Source of the DNA: Deinococcus actinosclerus
GTDB lineage: Bacteria; Deinococcota; Deinococci; Deinococcales; Deinococcaceae
Assembly: GCF_001507665.1 (NCBI RefSeq)
Contig: NZ_CP013910.1
Location: forward strand, 991,501-1,055,500
DNA: 64,000 nt
Reading direction: 5' to 3'
Shown here piece by piece: positions 22,211-34,327 of the stretch. The first letter of the stretch is position 1. Every line of letters starts with the position of its first letter. The notes under the pieces were generated by a model. That model did no database searches and had not been told where the DNA came from. It saw only the letters and a list, made by a program, of their open reading frames with translations. Position numbers and translations under genes: made by a program.

Positions 22211-22241
22211 GGTCGCCCGTCAGTGTAGCCGGTACGTGAAA

Positions 22242-22271
22242 CGCCTCCCTGCACCCGGTGGGGGGGAGGCG
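22242..22271 (-). terminator. Terminator hairpin of greA
   Basis: CGCCTCCC and GGGAGGCG pair perfectly about 15 nt after the greA stop. Confidence 0.6.
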
Positions 22272-22286
22272 GCGGGTGGGGGGCGC

Positions 22287-22757
22287 TTACAGGTAGTCGA
22301 CGCTGAGGATCTCGAACTCGGCGCTGCCCTTGGGCAGCTGCACGGTGACCTTCTCCCCGGCGCGGCGTCCGGCGAGGGCCTTGCCGATCGGGCTGGCGTC
22401 GCTGATCTTGCCCTTCAGGACGTCCACCTCGTAGGTGCCGACCAGTTCGAACTGGTGTTCCTTGCCCTTGGCGTCGCGCACGCGGACCTTGGCGCCCAGG
22501 CCGGCGCCGCCGGTGGCGTCCTCCTCAATGATCATGGCGCGCTCGAGCTGCCGCTCGAGTTCGGAGATGCGGGCCTCGTTCTCGCTCTGCTGCATCCGCG
22601 CCTCGTCGTACGCGGCGCTTTCGCGCAGGTCGCCGTCCTCGATGGCGCGGCCCATGTTCTCGGAGATCTCCTCGCGCTTGGTGGTCTTCAGGAAGTGCAG
22701 GGTTTCGACCAGTTTGTCGTACCCGCGCTGGGTCATGGTGATGCGATCCTTCGTCAT
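22287..22757 (-). CDS. greA: Transcription elongation factor GreA
   Basis: Reactivates backtracked RNA polymerase by stimulating transcript cleavage. At 156 residues it has the GreA layout: an N-terminal coiled-coil (ITMTQRGYDKLVETLHFLK to about residue 75) with acidic tip motif GDLRESAAYDEA, and a C-terminal FKBP-like domain ending SPIGKALAGRRAGEKV and FEILSVDYL. The acidic tip suggests a true GreA, not the inhibitory Gfh1 paralogue of this phylum. TATACT lies 9 nt before the ATG. Confidence 0.95.
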   Translation of the reverse strand: MTKDRITMTQRGYDKLVETLHFLKTTKREEISENMGRAIEDGDLRESAAYDEARMQQSENEARISELERQLERAMIIEEDATGGAGLGAKVRVRDAKGKEHQFELVGTYEVDVLKGKISDASPIGKALAGRRAGEKVTVQLPKGSAEFEILSVDYL

Positions 22758-22900
22758 AGACAGTCAAGTATAGGCGGTTTCGGATGGTGGCGGGGTGGGC
22801 GTTGACCAGTGGGTCCCGCAGCCGCCCGCCCGCGCGATCATGAAGGCGCCCCCCCTGATTTCCCCACCTGGCGGGGCGGCGCAGCCCGTACCCTCCGGGC

Positions 22901-23227
22901 ATGACACGAGACGACACGCGCGAGTACGCCCCCGAGGGCGAGGTCCGGGACGACGGCACGACCGGCGAACTGCTCAACGACAAGATGGCGGCCGAGGATC
23001 TGCTGCGCGGCGCGGCCAGTGCCGAGAGCAGCAACCCGAACGATCAGCCGGGCTTCCAGGACGGCGTGCTGGGCGGCAGCGACTTCGAGGACCGCCAGGG
23101 CACCCCCAACAACGACGGGGACAGTGACCTGGAAGGCCGCGCGGCGGGCGGCGAGGGCGTGCACCGCAGCGGCGGTGTGGACGGCGGCCCGGCCCGCACG
23201 ACGCCGCTGCCCGGCGCGAAGAAGTAA
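22901..23227 (+). CDS. Small hydrophilic Gly/Asp-rich protein
   Basis: A 108-residue protein with no recognised family. It has no Cys or Trp, 19 glycines and many Asp/Glu/Asn residues, with no hydrophobic core, so it is probably disordered. The composition resembles hydrophilins. The ATG is 6 nt after TACCCT (22889-22894), the leaderless pattern of neighbouring genes, which supports real expression. Divergent from greA and convergent with the HD gene. Confidence 0.65.
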   Translation: MTRDDTREYAPEGEVRDDGTTGELLNDKMAAEDLLRGAASAESSNPNDQPGFQDGVLGGSDFEDRQGTPNNDGDSDLEGRAAGGEGVHRSGGVDGGPARTTPLPGAKK

Positions 23228-23238
23228 GCGGACACAGG

Positions 23239-23294
23239 CAGGCTGCGCGGAGGGAAACCTGACCAGCATGTCGGGGTTCCCTCCGCGCAGCCTG
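23239..23294. terminator. Bidirectional terminator hairpin
   Basis: Perfect 18-bp inverted repeat (23239-23256 with 23277-23294; arm starts CAGGCTGCGCGG) between convergent genes. Confidence 0.8.
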
Positions 23295-23297
23295 ACG

Positions 23298-24362
23298 TCA
23301 GCGGCTGTCGGTGCCGATGCCCAGGTTCTCCACGACCGCCTGCTGCGTCTGCTTCTGCGAGTCCATGACCTCCACGGCCACCTGCTCGCCGCCCTCCAGA
23401 TCCATCACGAAGTGGTCGCCGTCGAGCCGCACGCGCGAGAGGATCTGCTCCTCGCCCTCGGGGCGGGTGGTGGCGCGCAGCTCCACGAACCGGCGCATGG
23501 GCGTGCGGATCACCTTCGGGGCCAGGATCTCCTCGACCTGGAAGATCCCGCCGGAATTGTTCATGGTCACGCTGATCAGCACCGGCTTGTCGCGACCCCG
23601 TTCGATCACGACCTGATCCACCGCCAGCGCACTGATCGAGTGGATGTCCACGCTACCCAGGCTGAACGCCTTGCGCCCCCGGCCCTTGGTGATGTCGGTG
23701 CCGTCCGCGACCGCCACGATCCCGCCCTCCAGGGTCAGCGGCGCCGGGCTCAGGTCGTGGCAGTTGATGGCGCCCAGGATGAACGAGCGCACCTTCACGC
23801 GCTTGAACGGGTCTGGGTACAGCGGCGTCATGATCCGGTCGAGGATCGGCAGGGCCAGCGCCACGCCGTGCGCCTCGTGGCCCACGCGGTGAATCTGGTT
23901 GCCGATGTCGTGCAGCATGGTGCCCAGGATGACGGTCAGGAACACGTCGTCGGCGTCGCCCACGCCGCTTTCCATCAGGTCGGTCTTCACGCCGCCCTCG
24001 AGGAGCAGTTCCGTGATCGCCATGCCCGCCGCGCCCGTGATGAAGGCGTGCACCCGCCCGTGGTCGTTGTACCCCAGCTTGCGCATGGTGATGTAGTTCG
24101 CCATGTCCCAGTGGGCCAGGGCCTCCGGGTCGCCCCGCAGCGCGTCGTACGCAGCCAGCGCGCGCGGGTAGTCGCGCAGGTCGCTGCGGATCGCCTGATT
24201 GGCCTCCTCGATCAGTTTCGAGCGGGGGGTGGTGAACTCGACCACGCGGCTCTTGGCGGCCGGCGCGGCGCTGTCCTCGCGGCCCGCGACGTCGCTGACC
24301 TTGCCGCCCTCGACCTGCAGGCGGAACTTCTGCTCGCCCGCGCCCATGCCGTCCTCATTCAC
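23298..24362 (-). CDS. HD-domain phosphohydrolase
   Basis: A 354-residue protein with an HD metal-binding core: NDHGRVHAFITG, then MLHDIGNQIHRVGHEAHG, and INCHDL further on. Such cores hydrolyse phosphoesters of nucleotides or cyclic nucleotides. A hydrophilic N-terminal region of about 45 residues and a beta-rich C-terminal domain flank it; substrate unknown. The GTG start overlaps the end of the enoyl-CoA hydratase gene by 8 nt, so they form an operon. An in-frame ATG five codons on is an alternative start. Confidence 0.85.
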   Translation of the reverse strand: MNEDGMGAGEQKFRLQVEGGKVSDVAGREDSAAPAAKSRVVEFTTPRSKLIEEANQAIRSDLRDYPRALAAYDALRGDPEALAHWDMANYITMRKLGYNDHGRVHAFITGAAGMAITELLLEGGVKTDLMESGVGDADDVFLTVILGTMLHDIGNQIHRVGHEAHGVALALPILDRIMTPLYPDPFKRVKVRSFILGAINCHDLSPAPLTLEGGIVAVADGTDITKGRGRKAFSLGSVDIHSISALAVDQVVIERGRDKPVLISVTMNNSGGIFQVEEILAPKVIRTPMRRFVELRATTRPEGEEQILSRVRLDGDHFVMDLEGGEQVAVEVMDSQKQTQQAVVENLGIGTDSR

Positions 24363-25152
24363 CCTGGAACTCCGCGCGGCGCTTGTTCAGGAAGGCGTCC
24401 ACCCCCTCGCGGAAATCCTTCGTGGCGACCGTCATGCCGAACAGGTCCGCCTCGACCTCCAGGCCCGCCTCCAGCGCGGTGTCCATGCCGCGGCGCACCG
24501 CCTCCTTGACCAGGGACAGCGCAATGGGGGCGTTCTTGAGCATCAGCTCGGCCACCTCGCGCGCCTTGGTCAGGGCGTCGTCCGCGACGTAGTTCACGAG
24601 GCCCATGCCCAGCGCCTCGTCGGCCTTCACCTGACGGGCCGTGAGCATCAGGTCCAGTGCGCGGCCCGCACCGACCAGCCGCGCGAGGCGCTGCGTGCCG
24701 CCGAAACCCGGGATCAAGCCCAGCGAGACTTCCGGCAGGCCCAGGCGGGCGGTGGTGGCCGCCACGCGTACGTCGCAGGCCAGCGCCAGTTCCAGCCCGC
24801 CGCCCAGCGCGAAGCCGTTCACGGCGGCGATCACGGGAATGGGCAGCGAGGAGATCTGGTGCATGACGTCCTGCCCGGCCAGCGACAGCTCGCGCCCGTC
24901 GTACACGCCCTCGAGGTTCTCGAACTCGCTGATGTCCGCACCCGCCACGAACGCCTTGTCGCCGGCGCCCGTGATGATCAGCGCGCCCACCTCGGCGTCC
25001 TCCACGATCAGGTTCACGGCCTGCGCGATCTCCGAGAGGGTATCGGCACTCAGGGCGTTCAGGGCGCGGGGGCGGTTGATGGTCAGCACCGCGATCGGGC
25101 CATGCTGGTCAATCTGCACGTTGTTGAACTCGAATTCATCCAGTTGGGTCAT
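24355..25152 (-). CDS. Enoyl-CoA hydratase/isomerase family protein
   Basis: A 265-residue crotonase-fold enzyme, probably hydrating 2-enoyl-CoA in fatty-acid beta-oxidation. Visible features are GDKAFVAGADISEF (CoA-binding and first oxyanion element), AAVNGFALGGGLELALACD (second oxyanion loop) and LGLPEVSLGLIPGFGGTQRL with the catalytic glutamate. A C-terminal FREGVDAFLNKRRAEFQG completes the family pattern. First gene of a pair with the HD phosphohydrolase. Confidence 0.93.
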   Translation of the reverse strand: MTQLDEFEFNNVQIDQHGPIAVLTINRPRALNALSADTLSEIAQAVNLIVEDAEVGALIITGAGDKAFVAGADISEFENLEGVYDGRELSLAGQDVMHQISSLPIPVIAAVNGFALGGGLELALACDVRVAATTARLGLPEVSLGLIPGFGGTQRLARLVGAGRALDLMLTARQVKADEALGMGLVNYVADDALTKAREVAELMLKNAPIALSLVKEAVRRGMDTALEAGLEVEADLFGMTVATKDFREGVDAFLNKRRAEFQGE

Positions 25153-25242
25153 GCGCCCATCCTGCCACAGCGCGCCGCACGCACAAAGGCGATCAAAACA
25201 GAAAGGGAGCCGCCCGGGTGGACGGCACCTGCGCGGCGGCGG

Positions 25243-25962
25243 TCAGTCGCGGGCGGCCAGCGTCACGATGGCGTCCAGCGCCACGCGCACCATACGGTCC
25301 ACCCCGGCGGCCAGCACGTCGTCCGGCACGAGCTGTGGGTCGCCGATGTCGTTGCTGCACGCCGTCAGACACGCTGCGCGCAGACCGCGTTGCGCCGCCA
25401 CGAGGAAGATCGCGCTGGCCTCCATCTCGAAGCCCAGCACGCCCCGCCCCGCCCACAGCCGCGCGTGCTCCGGCGTGCTGGCGTAGAAGGCGTCCTCGGT
25501 CATGACCAGACCCACGTGGTGCGGGGCGCCGCTCGCGCGGGCCGCCTGCACGCTGGCCTCCACGACCTCGAAGCTCGCGGCGGGCGCGTACGGAGCGCCG
25601 CCCAGCATCTGCCGGGTGGTGCCGTCGTTCGGCACGGCCGCCGTGGCGATCACCAGATCACCGGGCGCCACGCTGGGGGTCGCGCCGCCCAGCGTCCCCA
25701 CGCGGATCAGCGTGCGCGCCCCCAGCCGGGCGAGCTCCTCCGCGACGATGGCCGCGCTGGGGCAGCCCATCCCGGTCGTCTGCACGCTGACCGGCAGGCC
25801 CTGGTAGGTTCCGGTGAAGCCCAGCAGCTGCCGGTGGCTGGTGTACTCGCGCGCACCGTCCAGGTAGGTCTCGGCGATGTGGCGGGCGCGGTTGGGATCC
25901 CCGGGCAGCAGGACGTACGGGGCGACGTCCCCCGGCTGAGCACGAACGTGAATCTGACTCAT
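25243..25962 (-). CDS. deoD: Purine-nucleoside phosphorylase
   Basis: Hexameric (DeoD-type) phosphorylase releasing purine bases from ribo- and deoxyribonucleosides; 239 residues. Matches: AYVLLPGDP-type phosphate loop near the N-terminus (APYVLLPGDPNRA), GMGCPSAAIVAEEL, the RVGTLGG phosphate site and FEMEASAIFLVA with the ribose-binding Glu. The general acid is at the expected CSNDIGD site. The ATG at 25962 is 7 nt after TATACT (leaderless). Standalone, divergent from the SLH protein gene. Confidence 0.95.
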   Translation of the reverse strand: MSQIHVRAQPGDVAPYVLLPGDPNRARHIAETYLDGAREYTSHRQLLGFTGTYQGLPVSVQTTGMGCPSAAIVAEELARLGARTLIRVGTLGGATPSVAPGDLVIATAAVPNDGTTRQMLGGAPYAPAASFEVVEASVQAARASGAPHHVGLVMTEDAFYASTPEHARLWAGRGVLGFEMEASAIFLVAAQRGLRAACLTACSNDIGDPQLVPDDVLAAGVDRMVRVALDAIVTLAARD

Positions 25963-26311
25963 GTGCCGGAGTATACGGGCGCCCTCTCCGGCTGCCCACA
26001 CCCGGGATGAGGGCCGGCACGGTGAGCGATGCCTCATGAACGCCCGACATGACCTTACAGACAGATTTCTCATCTGAATTGCTGGGAACCCGGTTCTGGG
26101 CGACAAAGTTCAGCTCATGGAGAACGGCCGATTTGCCACGGCGTCCTCATGTTCAATACAAACGTCAGCTGCGGCTCATAAAACGCCGCTCTGCCGTGCA
26201 GGACGCCGCGCGCGATTCACAAAGACCTCACGGCACCTGCCTACCGTGAAGCGCAGAGGAACGCGTCACATTGTGCTGTCGTTTCCGATTCAGACCGAAG
26301 GAGAACTCCAC
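25963..26311. other. Long 5' region of the SLH protein gene
   Basis: No gene is supported in these 349 bases. The deoD -10 lies at the left end. A plausible promoter for the envelope protein is TTGCCA (26133-26138) with TACAAA (26157-26162), spacing 18, leaving an untranslated leader of about 140 nt, which is long for this genome. Confidence 0.4.
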
Positions 26312-27481
<1,170 letters not shown>

Positions 27482-27505
27482 CCGCCGTTCCCTCCAGGGA
27501 CACAG

Positions 27506-27530
27506 CCCCCGGCCACGCGCCGGGGGTTCT
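27506..27530 (+). terminator. Terminator of the SLH protein gene
   Basis: CCCCCGGC-CACGC-GCCGGGGG followed by TTCTG, 24 nt after the stop codon. Confidence 0.75.
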
Positions 27531-27604
27531 GCATGGGGGCAGGCAAGGGCCACGCGCGCGGGGGACACGGTCCTCCTCACCCGCGCGGGCTAGACTGCGG
27601 GGCG

Positions 27605-27937
27605 ATGCGCCTCGTCTCCTTCCTTCAGGTGCTGCTGCTGCTGGGCATCGCCGCCTATCTGGCGCTGGTCACGCTGGAAAATCCCGGCGTGATCCGCCTG
27701 CCCCTGCCGACCGGCAGCGGTGAACTGACCGTGCCCGTCGGCATGGCCGTCACGCTTTTCCTGGGCCTGGGCGTGCTGTTCACCAGCCTGCTGCTGCTGC
27801 CGGGCCTGTGGCGGGAACGGCTGCGCCGGGCGCGTGAGGCCCGGCAGCGCCGTCAGGCCGAGGAACGCCTGACCGCCACGCTACAGGCCCGCCTGGGCGC
27901 CCTGCCGGAGACCACTGACCCGGAGGTGACAGCGTGA
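27605..27937 (+). CDS. LapA-domain membrane protein
   Basis: A 110-residue protein with two transmembrane helices (about 5-22 and 45-68), separated by ENPGVIRLPLP, as in the LapA/YciS family, and a basic coiled C-terminal tail. In E. coli LapA takes part in lipopolysaccharide assembly control; the role here is unknown. TAGACT lies 8 nt before the ATG. It overlaps recJ by 4 nt, so the pair is coupled. Confidence 0.78.
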   Translation: MRLVSFLQVLLLLGIAAYLALVTLENPGVIRLPLPTGSGELTVPVGMAVTLFLGLGVLFTSLLLLPGLWRERLRRAREARQRRQAEERLTATLQARLGALPETTDPEVTA

Positions 27938-30036
27938 GTGCGCGCTGGGTGCTCGCGCCGCCCGCCAGTCGCGAGGATCTGCTGCGCGTCATGCGGGAGT
28001 GGCGGGTGTCGCCCCCGCTGGCGCAGGTTCTCACGGGTCGGCACCTCACCCCCGCACTTCTGGATCCGCCGCTGGTCCTCACGCCCAACCCGGCGCTGCG
28101 CGAGGCGGCCCGGCGCATCGTGACCGCCATCCGCGCGAAGCAGCGCATCCGCATCCACGGCGACTACGACGCGGACGGTGTGAGCGCGACCGCCACCCTG
28201 GTCCTGGGCCTGCGCGAACTGGGCGCCATCGTGCACGGCTTCATCCCGCACCGCCTGAACGAGGGCTACGGCGTCCACCCGGACAAGGTCGAGGAGCACG
28301 CCGCCGCCTGCGACCTGCTCGTGACCGTGGACTGCGGCGTGACCAACCTGGATGAGGTCGCTGCGCTGATCGCGCGGGGCGTGCAGGTCATCGTGACCGA
28401 CCACCACGCCCCGGGCGACGGCTTCCCGGACGCACTGGTCGTCCACCCGCACCTGACCGACGGCTACGACCACGACCTGCACAACCTGACCGGGGCCGGG
28501 GTGGCGTACCATCTGCTGTGGGCCGTTCATGAGGAACTTGGGCTGCCCGAGCCGCGCGCCCTCACGGCCCTGGCGACCCTGGGCACCGTCGCCGACGTCG
28601 CGCCGCTCATCGGGGAGAACCGCGCGCTGGTGCGCGCCGGGCTGGACGCCCTGAAGGACACGGCCCGGCCGGGCCTGCGCGCCCTGCTCGACTCGGGCCG
28701 CGTGAAACGCCCCACCGCGCGGGACGTGGCGTTCATCCTCGCCCCGCGCATCAACGCCGCCGGACGCCTCGGCGAGGCCGACGTGGCGCTGGACCTGCTC
28801 ACGACCTCCAGCGCGCACGACGCCAGCCGACTCGCGGAGTACCTGGAGATCCGCAACCAGGAACGCCGCAAACTCCAGGACGACATGTTCCAGCACGCCC
28901 TGACCCTCGCCGATCCGGGCGAGCCCGCGCTGGTCGTCACGCACCCCGACTGGCACGCGGGCGTCATGGGGATCGTCGCCAGCAAACTCGTGGATACGTA
29001 CCACAAACCCGTGTTCATCGTCGCGCAGGGCAAGGGCTCCGTGCGCTCCACGCCCGGCATCAGCGCCGTGGCGGGCCTGCGCTACAGCCACGACCTGCTG
29101 AAACGCTACGGCGGGCACCCCGGCGCGGCCGGCTTCGCCATCGACCCCGCCAACATGGACGCCTTCCGGGACCGCATCCACGCCTACGCCCGGCAGTTCC
29201 CCACCCCCGCCCCGCGGGTGCGGCTGGACGCACCGCTGCCCGCGCTGGCCGCCAGCCTCGACCTGCTCCAGGAGACACACACCTTCGAGCCCTTCGGCGA
29301 GGGACACGCCCTGCCGCTGTGGCACCTGCGTGAACCCCTCACCGAGACCCGGCTGGTCGGCAAGAAGGGCAACAGCCTCCAGTTCAAGGTCGCTGGCCTG
29401 CGCGGCATCAAATTCGACGAGACCGACGACCAGGGCGGCGAACGCGACCTGGGCGCGCACCTCGTCAGCAGCGAGTGGCGCGGCCAGACCCGCCTGGAAT
29501 TCCACGGGCAGGCCCTGCGCGTCCCCGCGCCCATCGACCTCGACGCGCCCACCCCCACGCAGCCCACGCCGCGCCTGAACCCCAGAGCCGCCATGGAACA
29601 CCTGCGTGCCGGAGCGAGCGCCTACGCCGAGGGCCCCGTCGCCGCGTACCTGCGCGACAACGTCCCCGGCCTCACCCTGGTCACCGGCACGGACGCGCAC
29701 CCCGGCGGGGAACTCATCCTGTATGCCCTGCCGCCCGAGGACACCCTGCGCGGCTGGCTGCACGCCACCCGAACGCGTCCTGCGGCCAGCCTCGCCTTCG
29801 CGTTCGGCCCCAAGACCCTGGCGGAACTCGAAGGCAGCCTCAGCCGCCACCACCTCAGCGCGCCGCCCGCCAATCCGCTGCTGAACCCCGGCACGCTGGA
29901 GGCCGCCGCCGACGCCTACCGCCGCTGGCAGTGGGCCCACCACTGGCGCACCCTCAGCGACGACGGCTGGACCGCCAGCGTCCACGCCATGCTCGGCGAA
30001 CCCGTACGGGAACCGGAAGCGATCAGCGCGGACTGA
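27934..30036 (+). CDS. recJ: Single-stranded-DNA-specific exonuclease RecJ
   Basis: 5'-3' ssDNA exonuclease of the DHH superfamily, used in recombinational and excision repair; in Deinococcus it supplies ends for RecFOR-dependent repair. The 700-residue protein has motif GDYDADG (76-82), DCGVTN, the DHH triad (156-158), and the DHHA1 motif GGHPGAAGF. The C-terminal part after the OB-fold region is longer than in E. coli RecJ (577 residues) and is typical of this phylum. It starts at the GTG of a GTGA overlap with the LapA-like gene. Confidence 0.95.
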   Translation: MSARWVLAPPASREDLLRVMREWRVSPPLAQVLTGRHLTPALLDPPLVLTPNPALREAARRIVTAIRAKQRIRIHGDYDADGVSATATLVLGLRELGAIVHGFIPHRLNEGYGVHPDKVEEHAAACDLLVTVDCGVTNLDEVAALIARGVQVIVTDHHAPGDGFPDALVVHPHLTDGYDHDLHNLTGAGVAYHLLWAVHEELGLPEPRALTALATLGTVADVAPLIGENRALVRAGLDALKDTARPGLRALLDSGRVKRPTARDVAFILAPRINAAGRLGEADVALDLLTTSSAHDASRLAEYLEIRNQERRKLQDDMFQHALTLADPGEPALVVTHPDWHAGVMGIVASKLVDTYHKPVFIVAQGKGSVRSTPGISAVAGLRYSHDLLKRYGGHPGAAGFAIDPANMDAFRDRIHAYARQFPTPAPRVRLDAPLPALAASLDLLQETHTFEPFGEGHALPLWHLREPLTETRLVGKKGNSLQFKVAGLRGIKFDETDDQGGERDLGAHLVSSEWRGQTRLEFHGQALRVPAPIDLDAPTPTQPTPRLNPRAAMEHLRAGASAYAEGPVAAYLRDNVPGLTLVTGTDAHPGGELILYALPPEDTLRGWLHATRTRPAASLAFAFGPKTLAELEGSLSRHHLSAPPANPLLNPGTLEAAADAYRRWQWAHHWRTLSDDGWTASVHAMLGEPVREPEAISAD

Positions 30037-30041
30037 GCAGG

Positions 30042-30096
30042 GTCAAAAGGTCTGAGGGTCCAAGGCTTCGACGCTTGGACCCTCAGACCTTTTGAC
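30042..30096. terminator. Bidirectional terminator hairpin
   Basis: Perfect 23-bp inverted repeat (30042-30064 with 30074-30096) around a 9-nt loop. The outer GTCAAAAGG gives an A/T-rich foot, so a short U stretch forms in both directions. Serves recJ and the convergent oxidoreductase. Confidence 0.85.
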
Positions 30097-30106
30097 TCTC
30101 AGCCCT

Positions 30107-31123
30107 TCACGTTCCCGTGACGCGGCGGGCGAGGGTCCAGCCGCTGAGCAGCGCGGTTTCCACGCGGGGGCCGTGCTCGTCGGGGGTGAACCAGTCGCCG
30201 CACCAGCCGAGGCGTAGTTCGGGGTCCCAGTGGCAGGGGCCGGGCGCGGGGCGGGTGGGGATGGCGTAGCGCCAGCGGTGCGCGAAGGTGTGCAGGGAAG
30301 GCGGGAGGTCGCCCGTAATCTCGGCAGTGGCGCTCAGCAGCTCGGGCAGGACCTCGTCCGGGGTGCGCTCCAGGTTCGCGCGGCTCCACTCGGGCGTGGC
30401 GTGCAGCGTCAGCGCGGGCGGGTGCCCGGCGGGGCGTTTGGTGTGCTCGCGGGCCAGCCACTCCAGCACGGGATGATCGGCGCGCAGGGCAGGCCAGCTG
30501 GCCTCCAGATCGCACTCCAGTACGATGCCTGCCGCCCAGCACGGCGCGTACTCGACGGCGGCGACCCGTTCGGCGGTGCCCTCGGAGTTGCTGCCGCGCA
30601 GGTCGAGGTCCGCCAGGAGGGGGGCCAGCTGCGGCGCGGGCAGGTTCAGGAGAAGCGTCCCGGCGTCCCAGGTGGCACCGTCGCGGGTGTGGACCCGCCA
30701 GCCGTCCGGGCGGCGTTCCAGGCTGCTGACCGTCACGCCCGTGGTGACCTCCAGTCCGCGGGCGAGGGTGCGGCCCAGCGTGCTGAGGCCCTGTGGGGGC
30801 GCGTAGCGGGGGTGCCCGTCGCCACCTCCATGAACGTTCCCTTCTTCCCAGCGGGGAATGCCGCGCGTCCACTCGGCGTTCCAGCCCTCCCGCACCCCCG
30901 CCTCGGCCAGCGCGCGGGTGCGGTCGTGGCGAGCGGTGAAGAACCGCGCCCCGTGATCCAGCCGCGCTTCCCGCCCGTCGGGGAGGGTCACGCGGCGGGT
31001 GGCGGCGCGGCCCGACACGCCCCGCGCCTTGTCCAGCAGCGTGACGTGCTGATCCGCCGCGCCCAGGTCACGCGCCGCTGCCAGCCCACCCAGGCCCGCA
31101 CCCACCATCAGCACGCCTTGCAT
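30107..31123 (-). CDS. FAD/NAD(P)-binding oxidoreductase, renalase-like
   Basis: A 338-residue flavoprotein of the amine-oxidase/renalase group. The N-terminal motif is VGAGLGGLAAARDL, followed by LLDKARGVSGRAATRR (ribose-binding acidic end and the Arg-rich renalase block) and LDHGARFFTAR. The C-terminal WCGDWFTPDEHGPRVE is the second FAD contact. Substrate unknown; bacterial renalases oxidise aberrant dihydro-NAD(P). Third gene of the hemL operon, 3 nt after the CoA-binding gene. Confidence 0.87.
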   Translation of the reverse strand: MQGVLMVGAGLGGLAAARDLGAADQHVTLLDKARGVSGRAATRRVTLPDGREARLDHGARFFTARHDRTRALAEAGVREGWNAEWTRGIPRWEEGNVHGGGDGHPRYAPPQGLSTLGRTLARGLEVTTGVTVSSLERRPDGWRVHTRDGATWDAGTLLLNLPAPQLAPLLADLDLRGSNSEGTAERVAAVEYAPCWAAGIVLECDLEASWPALRADHPVLEWLAREHTKRPAGHPPALTLHATPEWSRANLERTPDEVLPELLSATAEITGDLPPSLHTFAHRWRYAIPTRPAPGPCHWDPELRLGWCGDWFTPDEHGPRVETALLSGWTLARRVTGT

Positions 31124-31126
31124 GCG

Positions 31127-31551
31127 TTACAGCAGCGCCCGGTGATCGGCGAGGAGGCAGCGGTCCTGCACGACGTCGATGCCATGGGCCGCGAGTTCGC
31201 GGGCGGTCGCGTCGTCACGGATGCCGAGCTGCAACCACACCACCTTCGGCGGGGTCGGCATGGCCAGGATGTCCGGCAGGTGCCCGCGCACCTTGTCGCT
31301 GCGGCGGAACACGTCCACGATGTCCACCGGGGTCGTGATCTCCGCCAGGGTCGCCACCGCCCTGTGCCCGAAGAAGCTCTCGCCACGCGCCGCCAGCGCC
31401 GGGTTCACCGGGATGATCGTGTAGCCCTGGCGGTGCATGTACTCCGGCACGTAGTACGCGGGTTTCATCGCGTCGTGGTGAAAGCCCACCACGGCGATCA
31501 CCCGGTGCTCGGTGAGGATCTGCCGCACCTGCGCCGTCTGCGTCACCAGCG

Positions 31552-31555
<4 letters not shown>
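31127..31555 (-). CDS. CoA-binding domain protein (YccU-like)
   Basis: A 142-residue Rossmann-type protein of the YccU/CoA_binding family. It has the segments VIAVVGFHHDAMKPAYYVPEY, GYTIIPVNPAL and VDVFRRSDKV, and ends in WLQLGIRDDATARELAAHGI-type sequence. It probably binds CoA; no reaction is known. The ATG overlaps the hemL stop (ATGA), so it is coupled to hemL. Confidence 0.9.
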
Positions 31556-32901
<1,346 letters not shown>

Positions 32902-33025
32902 GCCCCCCACCTTACCGGAGGCCCGTGAGGCCCATGGGCAACCCAGCGCACACTGAATGCAGCAGGGCGCAGGAGGTCTGTACCGCGCGCCGGGCCGGGC
33001 GGGAGGGGCGCGCTACGCTGGCGGG

Positions 33026-34315
33026 ATGAGCGAGTCGTCCCCCCACAACCTGAGCGTCCGGGAGATGGGCGTGCGGGCCCGCGCCGCCGCCCGCGTGCTG
33101 CGGTCGCTGCCCACCGCGCGCAAGGTGGCCGCGCTGCACGCCATTGCCGCCGGACTGCGCGCCAACGCGCCCACCATCCTGGCCGCGAACGCGCAGGACG
33201 TGCAGGCCGCCGTGGAGGCCGGGCTGCCCGAAGCCATGGTGGCCCGCCTGCGCCTGGACGCCCGCCTGCTGGACGGTATCGCGGCGGACGTGGAGGCCGT
33301 GTCGCGCCTGCCCGATCCGGTGGGGGAGACCACCCCCGCGCAGGTGCAGCCGAGCGGCATCCGCGTGAGCACCCGGCGCGTGCCGCTGGGCGTGCTGGGC
33401 GTCATCTACGAGAGCCGCCCGAACGTGACCGTGGACGTCGCCGCGCTGGCCCTCATGAGCGGGAACGCCGTGATCCTGCGCGGCGGGAAGGAGACCGTGC
33501 GCAGCAACGCCGCGCTGGAAGCCGTGATCCACGCCGCGCTGCGCGGTCAGGGCCTCCCGGCAGACGGAGTACAGGTCATCCGCGACCCGGCCCGCGAGCG
33601 CATGCTGGACCTCCTGAAACTGGATGATCTGGTCGACGCGATCATTCCGCGTGGCGGGGCTGGCCTGCACCGCTACTGCGTGGAGAGCGCCACCGTGCCC
33701 GTTATCGTGGGCGGCATCGGCGTGGTGCACGTGTACCTCGACCCCAGCTTCACCCGCGACCCCGAGGACCGCGCGCGCGCCCTGGAGATCGTCCGGAACG
33801 CCAAGGTGCAGAAACCGAGCGCCTGCAACGCCCTGGACACCCTCCTGATCCACGAGCGCGCGCTGGACGCCCTGCCGGACATCGCCCGCGACCTCCAGGC
33901 GCACGGCGTGACCCTGCGCACCGACCCGGCCGCCCACGCCGCCCTGAGCGACGCCGGGATCAGCAGCGACCCCGCCACGGCCGCCGATTACGGCACGGAA
34001 TTCCTGGCCCTGACCGCCAGCGTGAAGACCGTGTCCTCTTTCGAGGAGGCGCTGGACTTCATCGCCGCGCGTGGCAACCACACCGACGTGATCCTCACCC
34101 GCGACGAAGCCCAGGCGGGGCGGTTCATCGAGGATGTCGATTCGGCGGCAGTCGTCGTGAACGCCAGCCCCCGCTTCAACGACGGCGGCCAGCTCGGTCT
34201 GGGCGCGGAGGTCGCCATCAGCACCCAGAAACTCCACGCCCGCGGCCCCATGGGCCTGCGCGAACTGACCACCACCAAGTGGGTCGTGGAAGGCAACGGC
34301 GAGGTGCGCGGGTAG
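33026..34315 (+). CDS. proA: Gamma-glutamyl phosphate reductase
   Basis: Second step of proline synthesis, NADPH reduction of glutamyl-5-phosphate. It has 429 residues with [17 protein letters not shown], the cofactor loop, LRGGKE, and the thiol nucleophile Cys267 in [13 protein letters not shown]. The C-terminal [17 protein letters not shown] is diagnostic of ProA. The ATG is 6 nt after TACGCT (33014-33019). Divergent from hemL; proB is not in view, so the pathway genes are split. Confidence 0.97.
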   Translation: MSESSPHNLSVREMGVRARAAARVLRSLPTARKVAALHAIAAGLRANAPTILAANAQDVQAAVEAGLPEAMVARLRLDARLLDGIAADVEAVSRLPDPVGETTPAQVQPSGIRVSTRRVPLGVLGVIYESRPNVTVDVAALALMSGNAVILRGGKETVRSNAALEAVIHAALRGQGLPADGVQVIRDPARERMLDLLKLDDLVDAIIPRGGAGLHRYCVESATVPVIVGGIGVVHVYLDPSFTRDPEDRARALEIVRNAKVQKPSACNALDTLLIHERALDALPDIARDLQAHGVTLRTDPAAHAALSDAGISSDPATAADYGTEFLALTASVKTVSSFEEALDFIAARGNHTDVILTRDEAQAGRFIEDVDSAAVVVNASPRFNDGGQLGLGAEVAISTQKLHARGPMGLRELTTTKWVVEGNGEVRG

Positions 34316-34327
34316 ATGGGTAAAAGG

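Noticed and set aside
27853..29985. 710-codon minus-strand open frame opposite recJ
   Set aside because: Antisense to the RecJ coding sequence, low complexity in composition, no start signal. Same explanation for the long frames opposite metG (45524-47887), 14448-16229 and 58119-60497.
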